64,000 nt of DNA. Source: Russula earlei (lineage: Eukaryota; Basidiomycota; Agaricomycetes; Russulales; Russulaceae). The stretch is taken from NCBI GenBank assembly GCA_025769875.1, contig JAGFNK010000203.1, positions 1 through 64,000 on the forward strand. The letters run 5' to 3'. A model generated the notes under the pieces. That model was not told the origin of the DNA and ran no database searches. It was given only the letters and a program-made list of their open reading frames with translations. Both the position numbers and the translations under genes were made by a program. Below, piece by piece: positions 57,316 to 64,000 of the stretch (positions are counted from its first letter, which is position 1; each line of letters opens with the position of its first letter).

Positions 57316-57400
57316 CGTTGGAGCGCAGTTGGATGTGACGGGTGACAAGTGACTTGCTGCGTTATTTACGTTCATTATTAGCCGCCCTTCTTCTCCCTTC
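57316..57400. promoter_or_regulatory. 85-bp bidirectional promoter between SGF73 and KIN28
   Basis: The two start codons face away from each other with only 85 bases between them. Both encode parts of RNA polymerase II machinery, so joint control is plausible. No distinct TATA box was seen. Confidence 0.55.
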
Positions 57401-59127
57401 ATGGATGCGGTGGAGAAGGCCAATGCGGAACGACAGAAAAGATGGTACGTCTAACTTCTCCCCCTCAGGCTCTGCCTCCCGCACTGCCGTCCTCCCCCCA
57501 TCTCGGCTGTAACAAGAACAGCGCTTAATGGAACGCGCGTAAATTAAAGGGTGAAAGACCAGAAGGTTGGAGAGGGAACATATGCTGTCGTCTATCGCGG
57601 TTGGTCCCATCCCCTTTGGTTGGTTGATGCGCTGACACCCACAACTCTTCGTCTCTCAAGGTCGAGAGCTCACGACAGGTCGCAAGATCGCCATCAAAAA
57701 AATCAAAGTAGGCCAGTTCAAGGATGGCCTTGACATGTCTGCCGTGCGGGAGGTTAAATACCTCCGTGAACTACACCACCCCAACGTCATCGAGGTATGT
57801 GCACTCACTATGGCCGCCGCTTCACGCACTCAACGTCTTGTCTTGTCTTGTCTTGTCCTTCTACTCAAGCTCTTGGACGTGTTCTCCTCCAAGACGAACC
57901 TGAACCTCGTCCTCGAGTTCCTCGACACAGACCTCGAGATGATCATCAAGGACCGTTCCCTCGTCTTTCTCCCAGCCGACATCAAGAGCTGGATGGCCAT
58001 GACGTTCCGTGGTCTAGAGTTCTGTCATCGAAATTTCGTCCTACATCGAGTGCGTCGCGTCTCCTTCCCCGTCTTTCGGCGTCTGCATATCGCAAGAACA
58101 GGACTTGAAGCCGAACAATTTACTCATAGCCTCGGACGGTCAGCTGAAGCTCGCTGACTTTGGCTTGGCTCGTGACGTGGCGGACCCAGGATACAAGATG
58201 ACATGTCAAGTGATCACTCGGTATGCTGTCTTGTTACTTTCCGCACCATCTCCCTTCCCTCATGTTCTCCCTTCGTTCCCGGCTTTACATTTCCCATGCG
58301 TGCCTGACGTCCGCGTCGCAGGTGGTATCGACCACCGGAGTTGCTCTTTGGTTGCCGCTATTACAGCTCTGCCGTTGACATATGGTCTGTCGGTTGCATC
58401 TTTGCCGAGTTGATGCTTCGCACACCATACCTCCCTGGTGAAAGCGACATGGATCAACTCAAAACTATTTTCCGTGCCCTTGGAACGCCGACCGAAGAGG
58501 AATGGCCGGTACGTCGCGTTTACATTTCTTCCAAGCCGTCATAATATAAGGGACTTTGTTGACATTTCATTTTATGATCATCACTATTGCTTTGCTTTCT
58601 AAACGTCATGACTCCACAGGGTCATTCCAAATTGCCGGACTACGTTTCCGTCGGACAGTTCCCAAGGACGCCCCTACGTGACCTTTTCACCGCAGCAAGC
58701 GCAGACACTCTGAACCTACTCAGCAAATGCATAATCTATGAACCAAGGAGGCGAATTAGCGCCAGAGAGGTGGGTAGCGTCCCCCTTCCTGTTCAACTTT
58801 GCTCCCCACCTGTTCCTCTCGAACTTCCGCGCCGATTCACTTACTGGTGACCAATATATCTGCTAACCTCTCGCCCTCCTCGTGCAGGCTCTCAATCACT
58901 CTTATTTCTTCGCACTCCCGTATCCGACGCACCCCTCCAAGCTCCCCAAAACCGCCGCACAGACCGCCGCTTCTTCACGGCCTCTTGACGAAGTCGACGG
59001 AAACGTCGACCTTTCTGGCTCGGGCCCGGGCGTCAAGGCGGCCCCACCGAAAAAGCTCAAGCGCAAGCTGAGCGGGCACGACTTGTCGCGCAATATCGCC
59101 CGCAAGCTCGATTTCACCGCCACCTAG
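57401..59127 (+). CDS. KIN28: CDK7/Kin28-type cyclin-dependent kinase of TFIIH
   Basis: TFIIH-associated kinase that phosphorylates Ser5/7 of the RNA polymerase II tail. Eight exons from [15 protein letters not shown]. Motifs: Gly loop [16 protein letters not shown] lysine IAIKKIK, the cyclin-binding helix [13 protein letters not shown] (in place of PSTAIRE, as expected for CDK7) and [25 protein letters not shown] with the T-loop, then [20 protein letters not shown] and [15 protein letters not shown] follow. Then [21 protein letters not shown] and a basic C-tail with [11 protein letters not shown]. Splice joins restore all blocks. All catalytic residues are present. Confidence 0.93.
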
Positions 59128-59449
59128 ACCTACGGTTCGAGTTCGAGCTTGCATCTGCGAGGGGATGTCGATTATGCGAAAGCGCGAGCGCGCGCATGTG
59201 AGGCGGTTCCATTTCGACGTCCGCTACCACTGTAGTACAGAACGCCCTGGGACACGATGCCAATGCAAAATGTAGACTATGCAGCTTACGAGTATAATGT
59301 GTACGTGCAATGCAACTATCATGGGGAGAGCAAAAAAGCAGTCACCGAAACGACGAAGAAAGAAAAAGAAAAGTGGCGGGAAACGGCCCAATTGGATAAC
59401 ATACGATAATCAAATGTGTCACGGCCAAAGAAAAAAAGACACTGTCGCC
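59128..59449. other. 3' intergenic between converging genes
   Basis: About 320 bases between the KIN28 stop and the nucleoporin stop. No gene seen. An A/G-rich tract (aagaaagaaaaag) is at about 59356-59370. Confidence 0.6.
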
Positions 59450-62442
59450 CTATGCTCTCGGCTCTTCGCAAGAGACGCATTTTGTCTTGGTTGCATCGTT
59501 GTCGATCATGCAGACTTTGCAAGTCCATGTTCCTGGGGCTTTCGTCGGCACGTTGAGCCCTGCAGCTGCCCAATTAAATACACCCGAGGGTACCACTGGC
59601 TTGGGAAGTTCGGCCGCTGCTTTCGGGGCAGGGGCTGAATCGGGTCGTGGTTCCTCGCAAGAAACGCATTTGATCTTGGTGGCATCGTTATCCACCATGC
59701 AGACGTTGCACGTCCACGTTCCCGGGTCCTTCGTTGGCACCTTGAGCCCTGCGGCTGCCCAGTTGAAGCCACCTGTGGGAGCCGCCGGCTTCGGGTGTTC
59801 GGATGCAGCCGCAGGCATGACGGTACTACCCTTTATCACCGAATCGGGGCGCGGCTCCTCGCACGCAACACATTTAGCCTCGGTGGCATCGTTATTGACC
59901 ATGCAAACGCCGCACGTCCATGAGCCGGTGGCTTTCACAGGAGGTCTCATCCCTGCTGCCTCCCAGTTGAAGCCAACAGAAGCGAGCTTTGCTCCAAAGG
60001 TGAATGTGAATGTAGGGAGAGAGCATGAGTCCGCGGTCAAAGCCGCTTGACGTTCCTTGGCATGCTTCAAAGAGGATCGAAGGCCACTGGGCACGTTGAA
60101 AGAAAATAATGGAAGGGAGGCAGGGTCAAGAAGAAGCGCCGTTTGCTTTGGGTCGCTGGGGGCCAATTTCGCTAAATGCAGTTGGGCACTTGAGCCAGCT
60201 TCATGAAGGGAAGTGGGAACAGCCATACTTGGTGCGGAAAGTGTTGGCCGGCTTGGAATAGCGGATGGTTTTGGTTCGGATTTGGAAGTGAAAGGTACAG
60301 GGGGCTGATCCGGTGCACGTGCAGGGGTATCAAATGCAGGCTTAGCAGACGGTGGGGAATCGGAATCAGTTTCAGCGGCGAATCCAAAGCGAAGCTTCGA
60401 TGGCTCCTTTGGAGCGGAAGATTTAAGGGGGAACGGAGGTTTCGTTGCCGCATTAAAGAAGTTGCCATTCGTTGCGTGCATTGTTTTCTTGGCGCTAGGC
60501 TGGGACTCGGGAGCATCAGGTACGTCGCCTGGGGTGTTTGTTGGGGATGTAGGTGAGTGCATATCCACATCTGGAGTCTTCTCGTCTTCTGCCTTTTTCT
60601 GTCTTTTGGAGGAGGGTGCGCCGTCCCCTGTTGGTTCCTCGTTGCCTTGCTCGTCGGTGACAGCATGAATGCCATTTAGACGAGGAGGCGAAGGTGATTT
60701 GAGCCGGGCACTGCGGCGAGGTGGTTCGAGGCGCGAAGGGCCGTTTGTTTTTACCGCCGGGGCTTTTCCAATGTTTTGAGGTGGGCGAGAGCGCTTGCTC
60801 CCCTATAAAAAGAATGTAAAAATGGGGATACATCAGGGATGCACGTGTAAAACTGACCGGTTGGTATCGTTGCCTCAATGATTGTCTGAGGAGTCAGGTC
60901 AACTTCCTTCTTTTCCAGTTCCTTTGGCCGCGCTTCGGCGGCTTTCCGCCTTTTGCCAGGCTTCTTTTGCAACGAAGGCTTCACTGGGCTAGCAGTCTGA
61001 TATGGGTTCGAGAGGTCGGGCTTCTTGGGCGGGGTCACTTCTTTAATTAGCTCCGCCATGAAGTTTGCCGCACGCGTGGGTTGGATGGGCTTCGAGGAGG
61101 GTGAGGAATGGGGGGGTGATGACGAGTCTCCCGTGCCCCAAGTGTTGCGCAGGGGAGAGGGCACTGTGGGTGTAGTAGGTTTCGGCGGTGCCGAGAGGCG
61201 GAGTCGAGGGGTGGCAGGGACGGTGGTAGACTTATTGGGGCTCGAGTCCGTCATGGAGGTGGAAGAAAACGAGGAGCTACTCGAAGAGGACAAGACTGAA
61301 GACTCGGCGCTAGATTCCTCACGTGGCGGGGCTGAGGGCAAGGACTCGCCGATACCATGAGGTGCGGGAGATTCAGTGATAGTGTCTATACGTCGCCGCT
61401 TCGTATCGGTTTTGCCAGGTGACGACTCCGGTACAGAAAGCTTGAATTTCGAGGGTGTTGGTCGTGGCGGTCCGAACGCGGGGCTCTGATGCCGGTTGCG
61501 AGGGCGGGCGCTGCCCGCGCCCTGCCATCTGTAGACGCCATTAGGATTCCTTGTGAGGGTTCGACGGGGAGTCTGTTGTGAAGAAGTAGGAGAGCCAAGA
61601 CTGAAAGCCGGAGTAGCGCAACGGCTTGGCGTGGGACTAGTGGAAAACCGGAACGGTTGGGAATCGTCGTCTATAAAAGCTCATCTCAATTGAAATGAAT
61701 CGATCGAGACCGACGGGATAGCAGCGACAGACCTTGCACGCTATCTTTAAGAAGGGACACTAGACCAACATATTCGACATGGTGCAACGGTTGGTCAGCA
61801 CGATCACGTAGGTATTGTTTAACCGCCTCAAGCTTCTCGGCCGGCGACTGTGATGACATATCTAACTGGGGTGAGGCCGAGACAGCAGACTCCTTGAAGG
61901 GGGTGGATACTGGTCCATCTGACTCTGCGACGTGCGCCGACGTTGTCAATGCCGACGCGACGTTCTTAGACTGTCGCGTCGGTGTAAACAGGGAGAGCGG
62001 TTCTTCCTGCTGTTTCTGCCGCCGGTGTTGTTCTGCTTCCATCTAAAACAGGATGAAAAGAGCACATCGGATTTGAGTAAATCAGGTGGGAGATGAAAGT
62101 ACGGTACGACGCACCGCATGACCGCGTTGTGACAGGATCTCAGCAGGGCGCGATGCCCCGAATTCAGAACCATCGGTCGTCTCTTTCTCGTCGTAAACCA
62201 CGCCATCGTCTGACAAATTCTCCTCCGGTTCCTCTGATGATCCCCTGCGGCGCAATGGATTCAAGAAGCTGAGAAAGCCAGATAACGACCAGGACTATAA
62301 GGCGCAGATGTGAGCAACCCGCGGTAACAAACGATTTTGGTGAAGACAAACCGATTTCTTAGGTTGTGCATTGGAACGGCTATATGGAGACGAATGTTGG
62401 TCCTCTTGGTGCTCGACGATCCCCACGCCTGATGGCGCTCAT
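59450..62442 (-). CDS. Nucleoporin with three RanBP2-type zinc fingers (Nup153/Nup60-like)
   Basis: Likely nuclear-basket nucleoporin. The modelled start is MSAIRRGDRRAPRGPTF at 62442. A splice to SWSLSGFLSFLNPLRRR gives a possible amphipathic membrane-binding helix. Then come Ser/Pro-rich stretches with RNPNGVYRWQGAGSARPRN, typical of fungal basket nucleoporins, KRRRID and GKRRKAAEARPK basic clusters, and sparse FG-like motifs. The C-terminus has three zinc fingers of the pattern W-x-C-x2-C-x10-C-x2-C: SWTCGVCMVNNDATEAKCVAC, TWTCNVCMVDNDAT.. and TWTCKVCMIDNDAT... They are separated by a repeated linker with FNWAAAGL. Such fingers bind Ran in Nup153. The first exon and some introns are modelled, the rest is well supported. 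Confidence 0.8.
59455..59950 (-). repeat. Tandem zinc-finger coding repeat, three units
   Basis: Three units of about 170-210 bp, each coding FNW-x-AAG, a PTK/PVK linker, one C4 finger and CEEPRPDS or CEEPRA. Units 2 and 3 are closer to each other than to unit 1, pointing to a recent duplication. Confidence 0.85.
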
Positions 62443-62616
62443 TCTTTCAGGACGGATGTGGGAGGAGGGAGAGAGAAAAACAGGTTGGGTGGGAGGACGC
62501 AATACAACCCGCCACGCGTGTGGGCCAAGGCTGAGTCCGGACTTTTCCGGGCCTATCTTTTCCCACGTGCGAGCCACTGCGACCGCGACATAAACCACAC
62601 CACCACAACAACGACG
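62443..62616. promoter_or_regulatory. Bidirectional promoter between the nucleoporin and complex I subunit genes
   Basis: 174 bases separate divergent start codons. The part next to the complex I start is C/A-rich (accacaccaccacaacaacg). No classic TATA box. Confidence 0.5.
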
Positions 62617-63392
62617 ATGCCGGACAATGTGGTCGACTCGCCTTATCCTCTCTTAGATGCTGACCCTCACTTCTCTCGCGTCGTCCGATACATGAGGCCA
62701 TCCGACTACGCCGTCTGGGCAGGTGCAACCGCCGCGTTCCCCTCGGCCCTTTACTTCTGGGGTAAATTCGTTCAGTAAACTCTTGCACCCGTCGGCATCA
62801 TACTCACGAGAAGGAATGTAAAGAGATGGCCGATCCCACAAAGTCGAGATTGCGGCCCGCTTTGCGCCTCGGGGGCGTGTTCGGCTTCCTCGGTGGCTTC
62901 CTCCTGGCCTACCAGCGATCGAGTTGTGAGTCCGTGCCTGTGTATTTCGCAGGAGATCGCCCCCACTAAAACGTTCCATGTCCCCATCGCTATCTCAGTC
63001 CGCTTCTGGGGCTGGTCGGAGAATAAGCGCGAGGAGGAACGGGATTTCGCCGAGCTAAGCCAACTCGCGCGGGAAGGCAAACCGCTCTACGGCGAGTCTC
63101 CTCAACCACAGTGGGTCCAAAATGCCGCGTTCAGCAATTCGGCCTTCTCGCAACTCAAGTTCAGTGCGTACTAAACCCCGTTCATTGATCCCACTCGCGA
63201 CGCGAACGCTCACTTTCCCTGTTCATTGTTTCGAAGGTGTCTTCCCGATGTGTGTTTTTGCTCCCTCCGATCCCCAGTTATTCTTGCTTCCCACCAACTC
63301 ACCCCTATGTCAGGTTCAACTTTGTCAATCACCCGCACCACGGTACCGATCCGGCCAAGTACGGCGTCAAACCTGCAGAGACGATCGAGTAG
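62617..63392 (+). CDS. NADH:ubiquinone oxidoreductase 21 kDa accessory subunit (NUXM type)
   Basis: Fungal accessory membrane subunit of mitochondrial complex I. Five exons. It starts MPDNVVDSPYPLLDADPHFS, followed by VVRYMRPSDYAVWAGATAAF and a membrane span (PSALYFWEM). The next exon gives LRLGGVFGFLGGFLLAYQRS, the second span, then FRFWGWSENKREEERDFAEL. The C-terminal domain ends NFVNHPHHGTDPAKYGVKP and AETIE. The penultimate exon is tiny (SVFPM). GT-AG joins restore the reading. The order of the two fungal 21 kDa domains is complete. Confidence 0.9.
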
Positions 63393-64000
63393 CAGCGAGT
63401 GGGAAAGCATACATGGACGGCACACTCCCCCTTTTATCGAATTTCATTCGTTTGTCTGTCCCTACGAAAAGGATTTCTAAGTCATCTGCAATGCGTGCGT
63501 TTGCGCTTCGAGATTGCGATTGACGCTTGCTCCATCCAAGGAACAAGCCCACCATGATGCCCAGAGCTGCAAGGCACCGTAGCCAGTCTCTATCTTCTTT
63601 CTGCAGGTGGCGATACAGTCCATTCTTCTCACGCACGACTGGCAGTGATTATCTGATGCTCCTGGATCGTCGGAGATGCTTCAAAGATTGCTCAATTCAA
63701 TTGTGCTCCTGCTGATCACAGTGCGATCGTCTTCGAGCAGTCAAACTCTCTGCCTCATGTCTACCCACCTAAGGGTAACATACACGCCCACACACTGCCC
63801 TGGTAGATCGCACAACGACACTGGGCGCTCACGCGAGGCACGATAGTTTTCCAGAAATGTTTGTGCGTACGGATCCTGCGAGCATGAGGCCCCATTTACC
63901 AACCGAGAATTCTTGAATCTTGAGGCCCCATTTGGCATGAAACTTTGAAGCTATATTCAAGAATTCTTGGTTGGTAAAAGGCACCTGAGTCATTCGGCCC
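63393..64000. other. Right end, no supported gene
   Basis: Short frames only, including an 89-codon minus frame at 63367-63636 with a hydrophobic start but no family. Contains the inverted repeat at 63895-63978. Confidence 0.5.
63895..63978. repeat. 24-bp inverted repeat with 36-base spacer
   Basis: Arms tttaccaaccgagaattctt(gaat) at 63895-63918 and attcaagaattcttggttgg(taaa) at 63955-63978 are complementary except for one base. The word gaggccccattt occurs twice (63886 and 63922) next to the left arm. It could be the end of a small inverted-repeat transposon that continues past the window. Confidence 0.75.

Noticed and set aside
59487..60050. 187-codon plus-strand frame
   Set aside because: Antisense shadow of the repeated zinc-finger exon.
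1..64000. CRISPR array, operon-like gene cluster or bacterial defence system
   Set aside because: The genes are intron-rich and eukaryotic. No regularly spaced direct repeats or clustered defence genes were seen.

Overview
The window looks like nuclear DNA of a filamentous basidiomycete, most likely an agaricomycete. Genes are dense and lie on both strands. They are cut by many short introns of about 45-70 nt with GT-AG ends (a few GC-AG). Several families are typically fungal: a Vps9 with a CUE tail, BCS1-type AAA, Ypk-type AGC kinase, Sgf73, Pat1, Gdb1 and the 21 kDa complex I subunit. I built the exon models by hand from splice signals and family conservation. No database search was possible.

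Layout. 1-3.8 kb: the 3' part of VPS9 (+), then a broken alpha/beta hydrolase gene (-). 4.4-9.2 kb: a gene-free repeat block. Its ends look like diverged inverted repeats, and it holds a solo LTR, a palindromic insertion, a tandem repeat and a (TGA)n microsatellite. 9.3-12.1 kb: an aldehyde dehydrogenase relic and two tandem cytochrome b561-like genes (-). 13.8-15.8 kb: a BCS1-like AAA protein (-). 16.2-18.5 kb: dolichyl diphosphatase and pantothenate synthetase (+). 19.3-25 kb: a C2H2 finger protein, an RNase P/MRP p40-like protein and a Pro/Ser-rich protein (+). 25.7-29.7 kb: an epoxide-hydrolase-like relic (-), VPS28 (+) and a Gfo/Idh/MocA oxidoreductase (+). 30-34.9 kb: a large type II membrane glycosyltransferase-like protein (+) and a conserved protein of unknown function (-). 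35.8-44.7 kb: PAT1 and glycogen debranching enzyme (both -). 44.9-46.2 kb: a decayed Ypk-type kinase (+). 47.1-54.5 kb: a complete but dead Ty1/copia element (-) with 258-bp LTRs and a perfect 5-bp target duplication. Its 3' LTR is split by an 827-bp solo LTR that has its own perfect 5-bp duplication. 56.1-63.4 kb: two divergent gene pairs, SGF73 (-)/CDK7-KIN28 (+) and a RanBP2-finger nucleoporin (-)/complex I 21 kDa subunit (+).

The genes are mostly core housekeeping functions: endosomal sorting (VPS9, VPS28), mRNA decay (PAT1), SAGA and TFIIH-type transcription (SGF73, KIN28), nuclear pore, complex I and its assembly-type AAA partners, glycogen breakdown, dolichol recycling and vitamin B5 synthesis. 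The genes do not form an operon or an obvious metabolic cluster. The unusual content is in the accessory parts: nested transposons with readable insertion footprints, four separate gene relics, and single-base frame breaks in two otherwise good genes. I did not find a convincing new defence or biosynthetic system. The best undescribed items are the 4.8-kb inverted-repeat block, the rearranged gag of the copia element, and the conserved orphan gene at 33.6-34.9 kb.
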